NCBI RefSeq assembly: GCF_000622145.1
Contig: NZ_JHWH01000008.1
Span: forward strand, 147,028 to 211,027
DNA from: Paracoccus yeei ATCC BAA-599
GTDB lineage: Bacteria > Pseudomonadota > Alphaproteobacteria > Rhodobacterales > Rhodobacteraceae
DNA: 64,000 bases
Direction: 5' to 3'
Every line of letters begins with the position of its first letter. Position 1 is the first letter of the stretch. Below, piece by piece: positions 36,696-45,728 of this stretch. A program made the translations under genes and the position numbers. A model generated the notes under the pieces. The model saw only the letters and a program-made list of their open reading frames with translations, made no database searches and had not been told where the DNA came from.

Positions 36696-37739
36696 TCAGA
36701 CCCCGTCCAGAAGCGTGTCGATGTCGACGGACGACCGCTGGCCGATGTTCCGGCCGTTTTCGGTCAGGAAACGGTCCGCCGCCTCTCGGCCCCGGTCGCG
36801 GAGCCAGCGCAGGAAGGTCCGGTCCGCGTTCAGCTTGGACGAGTGGTCAAGGCTGGTCATGACCGCATTCGGCACCATGTGGACCCGCATCCGCGCCCAT
36901 CGTGCGCCTTCCCCGTTGCCGGGGTCGGCGACCTGGCGCAGCAGCGCGATCATGCGCAATTCCTTCAGGGTCGCTGCGTTGAACGAAACCTCGTTCAGGC
37001 GATTCAGGATGGCCGCCGCGCTGCGCGGCACGCCGGGGCGCTCGATGGGGTTGATCGGGACCAGGATGGTGTCGTCGCTGTCGACCTCCCGCACCAAGGG
37101 GGTCAATGTCGGGTTCCCGGCATAGCCGCCGTCCCAATAGCTTTCGCCGTCGATCTCGACCGCCTGGAACAGCGTCGGCAGGCAGGCCGAGGCCAGCAGC
37201 ACCTGAGGCGACAGGTCGGCGTTGCGAAAGACCCGGCCCCGCCCGGTGCGGACGTTGGTGGCGGTGACGAACAGCTTGATCGGCGCGGCGCGCAGGCGGT
37301 CGAAGTCGATCACCCGATCCAGCACCCGCAGCAGCGGATTGATCCCCGCCGGGTTCAGCGTATAGGGCGAGGCCAGCCGCGACAGCATGTCCATGGCGAC
37401 GAAGGCGGGCGAGTGGGCCAGCGACCAGTTGCCCAGCGCCATGTCGATGGGGGTGGCCTGGAACGGGCTGAGCCGGGCTGCATCGGCGACGAATTCCCAG
37501 AAGGCGGTCAGCGCCTTGCGCGCGCCCTCGGCCCCGCCCTGGGCAAAGCCGTCGGCCAGAACGGCGGCGTTCATGGCCCCGGCCGAAGTCCCCGAGATGC
37601 CGGCAATCGTCAGCCGATCCTCCTCGAGCAATCGGTCGAGCACGCCCCATGTGAACGCCCCGTGAGAGCCGCCGCCCTGCAGGGCCAGATCGACGGGCAC
37701 CGAGGCCGTCTTGCCACGAGGGGGAGATGAACTGGCCAT
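36696..37739 (-). CDS. patatin-like phospholipase/esterase
   Basis: A 347-residue serine hydrolase of the patatin family. It has the oxyanion hole LALQGGGSHGAF (18-29), the nucleophile in GISGTSAGA (Ser52 in GTSAG) and the catalytic aspartate in YWDGGYAGNP (Asp203). No signal peptide is seen, so it is probably cytoplasmic. In related alphaproteobacteria patatin-like proteins of this type are often found near polyhydroxybutyrate or hydroxybutyrate genes. Here the only partner is the GntP permease. Whether it hydrolyses lipid, an intracellular polymer or an ester substrate cannot be told. Confidence 0.9.
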   Translation of the reverse strand: MASSSPPRGKTASVPVDLALQGGGSHGAFTWGVLDRLLEEDRLTIAGISGTSAGAMNAAVLADGFAQGGAEGARKALTAFWEFVADAARLSPFQATPIDMALGNWSLAHSPAFVAMDMLSRLASPYTLNPAGINPLLRVLDRVIDFDRLRAAPIKLFVTATNVRTGRGRVFRNADLSPQVLLASACLPTLFQAVEIDGESYWDGGYAGNPTLTPLVREVDSDDTILVPINPIERPGVPRSAAAILNRLNEVSFNAATLKELRMIALLRQVADPGNGEGARWARMRVHMVPNAVMTSLDHSSKLNADRTFLRWLRDRGREAADRFLTENGRNIGQRSSVDIDTLLDGV

Positions 37740-37871
37740 GGGCCCCCCAATATGCTGCTTCGGCGCGATCCTAGCACGGTGTCCCGCGTTCTCAAGGCTT
37801 TCTCTGCGGTGCAGAAAGAGGCTTGGCCCCTGGCATCGCGGGCTATGGTTGTACCAGCTGCGTCGGCAGGC

Positions 37872-38585
37872 CTACTGGGCGGCACCCAGCCAGCGCAGCG
37901 CGCTTTCAAGGCTGGGCTCGGGCCTTAGGGTGTTGATCTGCAATTCTTCCGAGATATGGGACAGGTGATGCGCCATTTCGGCCGCCGCCTTTTCCCCATC
38001 GCCCTGAGCTATGGCGTTGACGATGCTGCTGTGTTCGTCCCTCGGACATCCCGTCTCGGACTCGGCATGGACCAGGATGGCAAGGCAGGTCAGCACCTGC
38101 AGCTGCGTCATGATATGAACCAGATAGACGTTGCCGCTGATCTCGGCCAGCTTTAGGTGAAACTCTCCGGTCAGGCGCACAAGGGTCGAACGGTCGCCCG
38201 CGCTGCGCGCCGCCTCCTCGGTGGCGATGTGGTCCAGAAGCGATTGCAGATGTTCGGCCGACCGGGTCACGGCGATGGACCGGACCATGCTGGGCTCGAT
38301 CATCTTGCGCACGTCCAGCATCATCCTGGCCTCGGCGCGCGAGGGCGAGGCGATCGTATATCCGAGGTTGGGGGTCTTTCTGAAAACGCCGATCTCGGAA
38401 AGCTTGCTCATGGACAGGCGCACGACCGTGCGGCTGACCCCGAAGATATCGGCAAGCTGGTTTTCCGTGATCCTTTCCCCGGGCGGAAGCCGCTGTTCGA
38501 AGATCGCCTCGATCAGGCGGCGTGTGATTTCCTGCTCGGTATAGCCGTGGCGGCGCTTCTGCGGGGGGATGCCTGTTTCTGCCAT
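37872..38585 (-). CDS. GntR-family (FCD-type) regulator
   Basis: A 237-residue regulator. An N-terminal winged helix is visible (LPPGERITENQLADIFGVSRTVVRLSMSKLSEIG) and an FCD effector domain follows, with the GEFHLKLAEISGN motif supplying a metal-ligand histidine. It is divergent from the second oligopeptide-type transporter, 218 bp away, and is its likely regulator. The patatin gene lies 132 bp downstream on the same strand, so regulation of that pair is also possible. The ribosome binding site is weak. Confidence 0.9.
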   Translation of the reverse strand: MAETGIPPQKRRHGYTEQEITRRLIEAIFEQRLPPGERITENQLADIFGVSRTVVRLSMSKLSEIGVFRKTPNLGYTIASPSRAEARMMLDVRKMIEPSMVRSIAVTRSAEHLQSLLDHIATEEAARSAGDRSTLVRLTGEFHLKLAEISGNVYLVHIMTQLQVLTCLAILVHAESETGCPRDEHSSIVNAIAQGDGEKAAAEMAHHLSHISEELQINTLRPEPSLESALRWLGAAQ

Positions 38586-38803
38586 GACGTTCTACCAATC
38601 GACTGCCTGAAAAATGGACGTCACCGACGGCACCCACCTTTTTCACGCGCTTTTCCTTGCTATCGCACGGCGCAGAGGCAATTTCAATTGACAGAAGCCA
38701 GCGTTGTTCATTTCATTGTATCCAACGTAGTAGACGACTCACCATCCAGAAACCTTGCGCAGACAGGGGCGGGAAAGGGAGTCCAGAACAGGGAGTTTCC
38801 GTC
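38586..38803. promoter_or_regulatory. divergent control region of gntR and the second oligopeptide-type transporter
   Basis: A 218-bp intergenic region, AT-richer around 38680-38730. TTGACA at 38688-38693 is a candidate -35 for the rightward operon, but the best -10 at 17-18 bp (TTCATT) is poor. No clear dyad for the GntR protein was recognised. AGGGAG at 38790-38795 is the ribosome binding site for the TTG start of the binding protein gene. Confidence 0.35.
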
Positions 38804-40423
38804 TTGAAGATCAACCATATCCCTTCGCCCCTGCATCGCCTGCTGATGCAGGCTGCCATCGGTGCGCTGATGGTGGCCGCGCCTTGGGGCGGTCAGGCGG
38901 CCTGGGCGCAAAGCCCGCAGGAAACGCTGATCGTCGCCGGTCCCCGCACCCCGGAGTCGCTGGATCAGGAATACCCGCCGACCGAGGCGGTGCACGAACT
39001 GCGCCGGAACGTGAACGAACGGCTTCTGGCCTATGAGATGAAGAAGGCCGAGGATGGCATCTCCTATGAGGACTTCTCGAAGATCACCGGCGCCCTGGCC
39101 GAGCGATGGGAGGTCGCGCCCGACTTCAAGTCGATCACCTTTCATCTGCGCCCGGGCGTGGTCAGCGGGGCAGGGCATCCGCTGGATGCCGACGATGTCA
39201 TGTGGTCGTTCGAACGGGGCTGGAACCTGAAGTCGAACTTCCACTGGTACATGACCCAGATCCTGAAGATCGAGGATTTCGACGCGGCCTTCACCAGGGT
39301 CGACGACATGACCGTCCGGGTCAGCATCCCCAACGCCTCGCCGCTGCTGGAAAAGCTGTGGATCAACAGCGATCTGGGCATCCTCGATTCAGACACGATG
39401 AAGGAACACCTGACGCCCGAGGACCCTTGGGGCCAGCGCTGGCTGGCGACAAACTCGGCCTCGTTCGGGCCCTACAAGGTAACGAAATATTCGCCCGGCC
39501 AGGAAATCATCTATGAGGCCAACACCGATTATTACCGCGGCGTCCCGAAGCTGAAGAAGGTGATCTTCCGCGAGATGCCGACCAGCGCCAACCGGCTGGC
39601 GGCCCTGCAGGCGGGGGCGGTGGATGTGGCGGAATACCTGTCGCCGCGCGAACTGTCCATGCTGGGACAGATGCCGGGGGTGAAGGTCAACAAGGTGTTC
39701 GGAAACTTCATCCATCGGGTCGAGATGCAGAACGAAACGCCGCCCTTCGACAATCCCAAGGTGCGGCTGGCGCTGAACTATCTGGTACCGCGCGACGAGA
39801 TCGCCAAGGCCGTCTACTTCGACACCGCCCGTCCGACAAAAAGTCCGATTTCCGAGATCTATCCGGCCTTTACGGACGAATACTACAGTTTTTCCAACGA
39901 CCTCGAAAAGGCCAAGGCGCTGCTGGCCGAGGCAGGCTTGCCGGACGGGTTCAAGACCGAACTGGGGTATCGCACCGGCGACCAGCTTGAGGAGGAACTG
40001 GCCATCATCCTGAAGACCGCCTTCGCCAAGGCCGGCGTGGATGTGACGCTTTCCAAGCTGCCGGCCTCGACCCTGGTCGAACGCTATACCAAGGGTCAGA
40101 TCCCGATGTATTTCTTCCGCGACATGGCGATCGTGCCCGACGCGGCCTATGTGGCAAACCTGTGGCTGAACAGCAATTCGCTGATCGACTATTCGCGCTT
40201 TCACAGCGACGAGGTGAACGCCCTGATCAACAGTGCCCTGACCTCGACCGACGAGGACAAGCGGCGGGCCGACATGAAGCGCGTACAGCAGATCACCATG
40301 GAAAACGCGCCATGGGTCTTTCTGTTCAACCCGGGCTATCAGCTGGCCACCCGCCAGAACGTCAAGGGCTATTCCTGGTACACGCCGAACGGCAACGCCT
40401 GGTTCGATTTCCACAAGGAATGA
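38804..40423 (+). CDS. oligopeptide-type ABC transporter binding protein (second system)
   Basis: A 539-residue family 5 binding protein, paralogous to the one at 26.4 kb. The start is taken as TTG at 38804: AGGGAG lies 8 bp upstream, and this start yields a complete signal peptide (MKINHIPSPLHRLLMQAAIGALMVAAPWGGQAAWAQ, basic then hydrophobic; shown here in parts by position, residues 1-33). The next ATG would cut into the hydrophobic core. Family blocks are ITFHLRPGVVSGAGHPLDADDV, SFGPYKVTKYSPGQEIIYEAN and RLALNYLVPRDEI, each shortened here. It starts an operon with two permeases, an ATPase, two SDR genes and a hydantoinase. Confidence 0.9.
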   Translation: MKINHIPSPLHRLLMQAAIGALMVAAPWGGQAAWAQSPQETLIVAGPRTPESLDQEYPPTEAVHELRRNVNERLLAYEMKKAEDGISYEDFSKITGALAERWEVAPDFKSITFHLRPGVVSGAGHPLDADDVMWSFERGWNLKSNFHWYMTQILKIEDFDAAFTRVDDMTVRVSIPNASPLLEKLWINSDLGILDSDTMKEHLTPEDPWGQRWLATNSASFGPYKVTKYSPGQEIIYEANTDYYRGVPKLKKVIFREMPTSANRLAALQAGAVDVAEYLSPRELSMLGQMPGVKVNKVFGNFIHRVEMQNETPPFDNPKVRLALNYLVPRDEIAKAVYFDTARPTKSPISEIYPAFTDEYYSFSNDLEKAKALLAEAGLPDGFKTELGYRTGDQLEEELAIILKTAFAKAGVDVTLSKLPASTLVERYTKGQIPMYFFRDMAIVPDAAYVANLWLNSNSLIDYSRFHSDEVNALINSALTSTDEDKRRADMKRVQQITMENAPWVFLFNPGYQLATRQNVKGYSWYTPNGNAWFDFHKE

Positions 40424-40474
40424 TCCGACGCGAGGCCGGCCGGGTCGTCCCGGCCGGTGCCCATTTCCGATGGA

Positions 40475-41524
40475 ATGACCACGATGGCAATTTCGACGAC
40501 CTGGCGGCGTCTGCCGCGCGTGCTGCGCATCGTCCTGACGCGGCTTCCCATGGTGCTGCCGCAGATGCTTGGCGTCATCTTCGTGACCTTCATGCTGGTC
40601 CGCCTGCTGCCCGGGGATCCGGCCCTGCTGATGCTGGGTAACATGGCGACCCCGGAAAGCATCGCCAACCTGCGCGAGCAGCTGGGGCTGAACGGCAGCC
40701 TGTGGCAGCAGTTCCTGCATTACCTGGGCGGGGTCGTGCACGGCGATCTTGGCGTGTCGCTATTCACCTCGAACCCCGTCGCCGTGGACCTGATGGAGCG
40801 CGCGCCGGCCACGCTGGAGCTGATCTTCTATGCAATGATCCTGACCATCCTGATCGCGGTCGCCGTGGCGGTGCTTGCGGTGGTGCGCCCCGGCGGCATC
40901 GCCGATTACGTCAGCCGCTTCTATGGCATGGCGGCCGGCGCGATCCCGGATTTCTGGGTCGGGCTGCTGCTGATCTTTTTCCTGTTCAGCACCTGGGGCA
41001 TCGCGGCAGCGCCGTTCGGCCGGATCGACCCGATGGTGACTCCGCCGCCCACGGTCACGGGCTTTTATACCTTCGACGCCCTGATCGCCGGCGATTTCGC
41101 CGCGCTGAAATCGGCGGCGGGGCGGTTGCTCTTGCCGGTGCTGACGCTGACCATCGTGAACGCGGGCGCGCTGATGAAGATGACCAAGACCACCTTCGCC
41201 GAGATCTGGCGCGCGGATTTCATCCGCCACCAGCGCGCCAGCGGCCTGAGCCAGCGCACCATCGTGCGCAACGCGCTGCGCAACAGCCTGCCGCCGATCA
41301 TCACGCTGGTGGGCTTTCTGGTCGGCTTCCTGCTGGGCGCAGCGGTGCTGGTCGAGACGATCTTTTCCTGGGGCGGATTGGGTCAGTACGCGGTCCAGGC
41401 GGTGACCTATTCCGATTATCCCGCGCTCCAGGGCTTTGTCCTGGTCGCGGCGGTCTTCATCCTGCTGGTCTATCTGGTCGTGGATATCCTCTACGAACTG
41501 GCCGACCCGCGGATCCAGGTCTGA
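40475..41524 (+). CDS. DppB-type ABC transporter permease (second system)
   Basis: A permease of about 349 residues with an N-terminal membrane segment (MLGVIFVTFMLVRLLPGDP), the OppB consensus LREQLGLNGSLWQQFLHYL and the EAA region ASGLSQRTIVRNALRNSL. The start is uncertain. ATG codons at 40475 and 40484 and a GTG at 40457 are in frame, and none has a strong ribosome binding site. It is the pore subunit of the transporter whose binding protein gene ends 51 bp upstream. Confidence 0.92.
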   Translation: MTTMAISTTWRRLPRVLRIVLTRLPMVLPQMLGVIFVTFMLVRLLPGDPALLMLGNMATPESIANLREQLGLNGSLWQQFLHYLGGVVHGDLGVSLFTSNPVAVDLMERAPATLELIFYAMILTILIAVAVAVLAVVRPGGIADYVSRFYGMAAGAIPDFWVGLLLIFFLFSTWGIAAAPFGRIDPMVTPPPTVTGFYTFDALIAGDFAALKSAAGRLLLPVLTLTIVNAGALMKMTKTTFAEIWRADFIRHQRASGLSQRTIVRNALRNSLPPIITLVGFLVGFLLGAAVLVETIFSWGGLGQYAVQAVTYSDYPALQGFVLVAAVFILLVYLVVDILYELADPRIQV

Positions 41525-41536
41525 GGAGGGCGGATC

Positions 41537-42394
41537 ATGTCGCAAATCATCGTCCAGACCCGGGCCTTCCTGCGCTTTATCCTGGGCCGGCCCGGCGCGG
41601 CCTTCGGCTTGGCGCTGCTGCTGTTGCAGGTGATCGCCATCGTCTTCGCGCCGATCCTGGCGACCCATGCCCCGACCGAGGCCGACCCCATCTCGTCGCT
41701 GCAACCGCCCTCGGCGGCGCATTGGCTGGGCACGGACGTATCGGGCATGGATATCTATTCGCGCATCATCTACGCCACGCGGGTGAACCTGCTGATCTCG
41801 GTCGTGGCGGTGGCGGTGGCATTCGCCATCGGCGTGCCGGTGGGACTGCTGGTCGGCTATTACCGGGGCTGGGCCAGCACGCTGGTCATGCGCGTCTTCG
41901 ATTTCATCCAGTCCTTTCCGGTCTTCGTGCTGGGCATGGCGCTGGTGTCCGTCATGGGGCAGGAAATCTGGAACGTCGCCATCGTTCTGGCGGTCCTCTT
42001 CGTGCCGATCTTTGCCCGCCTGATCCGGGCCGAGGCGCTGTCGCTGCGCGACCGCCCCTTCATCGCCGCCGCGCGCTGTTCGGGGGCGACCGACGGGCAG
42101 ATCATGTTCCGCCACATCCTGCCCAATGCGCTGACCCCGGCCATCGTGCAGATCTCGATTTCCATCGGCATGGCGATCCTGCTGACCGCCGGCCTGTCCT
42201 TCATCGGGGCGGGGGTGCGGATGCCCTTGCCGGAATGGGGGCTGATGGTCTCGGTCGGGTCGCAGCAGATGATCCTTGGGGTCTGGTGGGTGGCGCTGTT
42301 CCCGGGACTTGCCATCGTCTTTTCCGTGCTGAGCTTTGCCCTGATGGCCGACGCCCTGCGCGATTATGTTGACCCCCGGCGGGAGAGAGCCTGA
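41537..42394 (+). CDS. DppC-type ABC transporter permease (second system)
   Basis: A 285-residue permease with the DppC signature LGTDVSGMDIYSRIIYATRVNL and the EAA loop AARCSGATDGQIMFRHILPNAL (described by key residues). GGAGGGCGGATC precedes the ATG. It overlaps the ATPase start by one base. Confidence 0.93.
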   Translation: MSQIIVQTRAFLRFILGRPGAAFGLALLLLQVIAIVFAPILATHAPTEADPISSLQPPSAAHWLGTDVSGMDIYSRIIYATRVNLLISVVAVAVAFAIGVPVGLLVGYYRGWASTLVMRVFDFIQSFPVFVLGMALVSVMGQEIWNVAIVLAVLFVPIFARLIRAEALSLRDRPFIAAARCSGATDGQIMFRHILPNALTPAIVQISISIGMAILLTAGLSFIGAGVRMPLPEWGLMVSVGSQQMILGVWWVALFPGLAIVFSVLSFALMADALRDYVDPRRERA

Positions 42395-44001
42395 TGCACC
42401 AGCCTGATACGAAGCCCCTGCTTCAGACCCGCGACCTGTCGGTGGCCTTCGGTGACCGGACCGTGCTGCACGGTGTCAGCCTGACACTGCGCCCCGACGA
42501 GGTGCTGGGCATCGTGGGCGAGACAGGGGCCGGCAAATCCGTCCTGGCCCGCGCGCTGATCGGCCTTCTGCCCGGCAAGGGACGCATCAGCGGCGGCACG
42601 GTCGAGGTCGGCGGCCGCGACCTGCGCCAGATGCCGGCCGAGGAGCTGCGCCGCATGCGCGGGGGGCAGGTCGCCCTGATCGGGACGGATGCCAAGTCTC
42701 TGCTGGATCCGGTGCGCCCGGTGGGCGCGCAGGTGGCCGACGTGCTGCGCGCGCACAAGGGCATCGGCGCGGCCGCCGCCCGCGAACAGGCCGTGGCTCT
42801 GTTCGCAAAGGTGGGCATCGTCGATCCAGAAAAACGGGCCGAGGCCTATCCGCACCAGTTGTCGGGCGGCATGGCGCAGCGCGTGATCATCGCCATGGCG
42901 CTGGTGGCCGAGCCGCGCGTGATCCTGGCCGACGATGCGACGCTGGGCCTGGACGCGACGATCCAGGTTCAGGTGCTGGATCTGCTGGTCGCGCGCTGCC
43001 GCGAGGCCGGGATGGGCGCGGTCATCATCACCCATGACCTGGGCATCGTCGCGCGTTATTGCGACCGGGTCGCGATCATGCGCGAGGGCCGCATCGTCGA
43101 GGAAGGCGCGACCGCCGCTTTCCTGCATCGCCCCGCGACCCCTTATGGCGCCGAGCTGCTGGCCTCGGCCCGGGCGCGGCCGGCGCCCATGGTCAAGGCC
43201 GCGCCGCGCGCCGGGGCCGCGCCGCTGCTTGAGGTCAGGAACCTGGTCAAGCACTTCCCGACCCCTTCGGGCCATGTCGTCAAGGCGGTGGACGACCTGT
43301 CCTTTGCCATCCCCAAGGGCGAGACCCTGGCCCTGGTCGGCGAAAGCGGCTCGGGCAAGACCACGGTGGGGCAGTGCCTGGTCCGGCTGCTGGGCGCCGA
43401 TGGCGGCCAGGTCCTGTTCGAGGGCCGCGACCTGCTGACGCTGCCCGACCGCGCCTTTCGCCCCCTGCGGCGCAACATCCAGATGGTGTTTCAGGAACCC
43501 TATGTCGCGCTGAACCCGCGCTGGACCGTGGCCCGGCTGATCGCCGAACCGCTGGCGCTGGACCCCGGGATGGCCAGCCCCGCCGCACGCCGCGCGCGGG
43601 TGCTGAAGATGCTGGATCTGGTCCACCTGCCGGCGCGGCTGGCCGGGGTCTTTCCCCACGAGCTGACCGCGGGCGAGCAAAAGCGCGTCGGCATGGCGCG
43701 GGCCTTGGCGACGCGGCCCGATTTCGTCGTCTTCGACGAGCCGACCACCGCGCTGGACATCCGCGTGCGGGCCCAGATCATCGACCTGGTGCGCGAGCTT
43801 CAGCGCGAGATGCAGCTTGCGACCCTGTTCATCACCCACGACCTGAACTCGGTCCGATCGCTGGCCCATAACGTCGCCGTGATGCGCCACGGCAAGATCG
43901 TCGAGATCGGAGAGACCGAGCGCATCTTCGCCAGCCCGCAACACGACTACACCCGCATGCTGCTGGGGGCGGAACTGCCCATCGAACGCTATGCGGCCTG
44001 A
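42394..44001 (+). CDS. fused double ATPase of the second oligopeptide-type transporter
   Basis: A 535-residue protein with two ABC ATPase domains. The N-terminal half has GETGAGKSVLAR, LSGGMAQRVIIA and ILADDATLGLD; the C-terminal half has GESGSGKTTVGQ, LTAGEQKRVGMA and VVFDEPTTALD. The second signature (LTAGE in place of LSGGQ) and the first Walker B (ADDATLGLD, aspartate instead of glutamate before A) depart from consensus. Similar departures occur in functional fused importers. It energises the preceding permeases. Confidence 0.94.
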   Translation: MHQPDTKPLLQTRDLSVAFGDRTVLHGVSLTLRPDEVLGIVGETGAGKSVLARALIGLLPGKGRISGGTVEVGGRDLRQMPAEELRRMRGGQVALIGTDAKSLLDPVRPVGAQVADVLRAHKGIGAAAAREQAVALFAKVGIVDPEKRAEAYPHQLSGGMAQRVIIAMALVAEPRVILADDATLGLDATIQVQVLDLLVARCREAGMGAVIITHDLGIVARYCDRVAIMREGRIVEEGATAAFLHRPATPYGAELLASARARPAPMVKAAPRAGAAPLLEVRNLVKHFPTPSGHVVKAVDDLSFAIPKGETLALVGESGSGKTTVGQCLVRLLGADGGQVLFEGRDLLTLPDRAFRPLRRNIQMVFQEPYVALNPRWTVARLIAEPLALDPGMASPAARRARVLKMLDLVHLPARLAGVFPHELTAGEQKRVGMARALATRPDFVVFDEPTTALDIRVRAQIIDLVRELQREMQLATLFITHDLNSVRSLAHNVAVMRHGKIVEIGETERIFASPQHDYTRMLLGAELPIERYAA

Positions 44002-44018
44002 CCGGAAAGGAACCTTCC

Positions 44019-44939
44019 ATGAGTGAAACCCATGTTCTGGTCACGGGCGCGGCCGGGCTGATCGGGCACGCGGTGCGCTGCACGCTCGAGGATCGCGGCA
44101 CAAGCGTCATCGCCATCGACCGCATGGCCACGACCGTCGAAGGACGCGCCGTGCGCGAATGCGACGTGACCGACATCCACGGCCTGCACGCCATCTCCCG
44201 GGCCCATCCGATCGGCGCGATCGTGCATTGCGGGGCGTTCTCGGGCCCTATGGTTTCGCCCGACCATCCGATCCAGATGGTGCAGGTGAATATCGGCGGC
44301 GCGGCCAATATCGGCGAACTTGCCCGCATCATCGGCGGCGTGCGCGTGGTCTTTGCCGCGACCGCGACGGCCTATGGCGTGACCCCGCCGGGGCCGGTCC
44401 CCGAGGATACGGTCATGGTGCCGGACACGATGTATGGCGCCTCGAAGGCGGCGGCCGAACATGTGATGAACGCCTACAAGCTGCAGTTCGGCGTCGATAC
44501 GGTGAACCTGCGCATCGGCTGGGTCTATGGCCCGCGGCGCAGCACCGCCTGCCTGATCCGCCAGATGCTGCTGGACGCGATGGCGGGCCGGGTGACGCAG
44601 ATCCCCTATGGCCGCGATTTCACGCGCCAGTATCTGCATATCGACGACGCCAGCGACGCGCTGATCGCCGCGCTGGACCGCCCGAACCTGCCGCAGCAGG
44701 CCTATAACATCACCGGCGGCAGCTGGTTGACCCTGTCCGAGGTCGCCGACGCGGTGATGCAAGTTGTGCCGGGTGCCCGGGTCGAGGTCGCGCCGGGCGA
44801 CGATCCGGGCGACATGCGGCAAGAGCGTTTCGATATTTCCGCCGCCGCGCGCGACCTGGACTATCGCCCCCGCGTGACGCTGGAGGACGGCATCCGCACC
44901 TATCTGGACTGGTTGAAGCGTCAGGAAGCATCCAAGTGA
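44019..44939 (+). CDS. NAD-dependent epimerase/dehydratase-type (extended SDR) oxidoreductase
   Basis: A 306-residue extended short-chain dehydrogenase. It has the Rossmann motif VTGAAGLIGHAV (8-19), the catalytic Y-x-x-x-K in MYGASKAAAEH (Tyr139, Lys143) and a substrate-binding C-terminal part with LRIGWVYGPRR. It could be an epimerase, a uronate/erythronate-type dehydrogenase or a dehydratase. The operon (transporter before it, SDR and hydantoinase after it) suggests it modifies the imported compound. AAAGGAA precedes the ATG. Confidence 0.85.
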   Translation: MSETHVLVTGAAGLIGHAVRCTLEDRGTSVIAIDRMATTVEGRAVRECDVTDIHGLHAISRAHPIGAIVHCGAFSGPMVSPDHPIQMVQVNIGGAANIGELARIIGGVRVVFAATATAYGVTPPGPVPEDTVMVPDTMYGASKAAAEHVMNAYKLQFGVDTVNLRIGWVYGPRRSTACLIRQMLLDAMAGRVTQIPYGRDFTRQYLHIDDASDALIAALDRPNLPQQAYNITGGSWLTLSEVADAVMQVVPGARVEVAPGDDPGDMRQERFDISAAARDLDYRPRVTLEDGIRTYLDWLKRQEASK

Positions 44940-45709
44940 CATCCATCATGCCCCCCTTTTCCCTGCAGGGCCGCAAGGCGCTGGTGACCGGCGGCAGCCG
45001 CGGCATCGGCGCGGCCATCGCCCGCCTGTTCGCCGAGGCGGGCGCCAGCGTTGCCATCTGCCATTTCGGCGACGACGCGGGAGCGCAGTCCCTTGGCGCC
45101 GAATTCGCGTCAGCCGGGCGCAGCCTGGCCACCCGCGAATGCGACGTGGCGGATGAGGCGCAGGTTACCGCCCTGGCCGACTGGACCGCCAAGGTCCTGG
45201 GCGCACCCGACATCCTGGTGAACTGCGCCGGCATCGGCGGCAAGGACAAGCCGTTCGGCGATGTCACCGTTGCGGAATGGGACCGGATGCTGGGCGTCAA
45301 CCTGCGCGGCGTGTTCCTGGTGACGCACGCCTTCTTTCCCGGCATGGTCGAGCGGCGTTACGGCCGCATCGTGAACATCGCATCGCAACTGGCCTACAAG
45401 GGCGCGCCTGGGCTGGCAGCCTATGTCGCCGCCAAGGCGGGCGTGGTCGGGCTGACCCGCGCCCTGTCCTATGAAGGCGCGCCGCACAATGTCATGGTGA
45501 ACGGCATCGCGCCGGGCCCGGTGGAAACGCCCCTGCTGATGGCCCACAGCGAAGCGTGGCTGGCGATGAAAAAGGGCCAGCTGCCCGTCGGACGGTTCGG
45601 CCAGCCCGACGAGATTGCGCCGACCGCCTTGCTGCTTGCCTCGGAAACCGGCGGGGCCTTCTATTGCGGGCAGGTGCTGTCGCCGAACGGCGGCGACGTG
45701 ATGGTTTAG
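44936..45709 (+). CDS. short-chain dehydrogenase/reductase (FabG-like)
   Basis: A 257-residue classical SDR with TGGSRGIGAA (cofactor loop), NCAGIGG, the serine of NIASQLAYKG and the Y-x-x-x-K of LAAYVAAKAGV. The chosen GTG overlaps the previous stop by 4 bp (GTGA) with AGGA upstream; an ATG at 44948 is possible but has no binding site. The enzyme probably oxidises or reduces the same substrate family as its neighbour. The exact substrate is unknown. Confidence 0.88.
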   Translation: MTSIMPPFSLQGRKALVTGGSRGIGAAIARLFAEAGASVAICHFGDDAGAQSLGAEFASAGRSLATRECDVADEAQVTALADWTAKVLGAPDILVNCAGIGGKDKPFGDVTVAEWDRMLGVNLRGVFLVTHAFFPGMVERRYGRIVNIASQLAYKGAPGLAAYVAAKAGVVGLTRALSYEGAPHNVMVNGIAPGPVETPLLMAHSEAWLAMKKGQLPVGRFGQPDEIAPTALLLASETGGAFYCGQVLSPNGGDVMV

Positions 45710-45728
45710 AAGGGGAGGGACAAGGACC

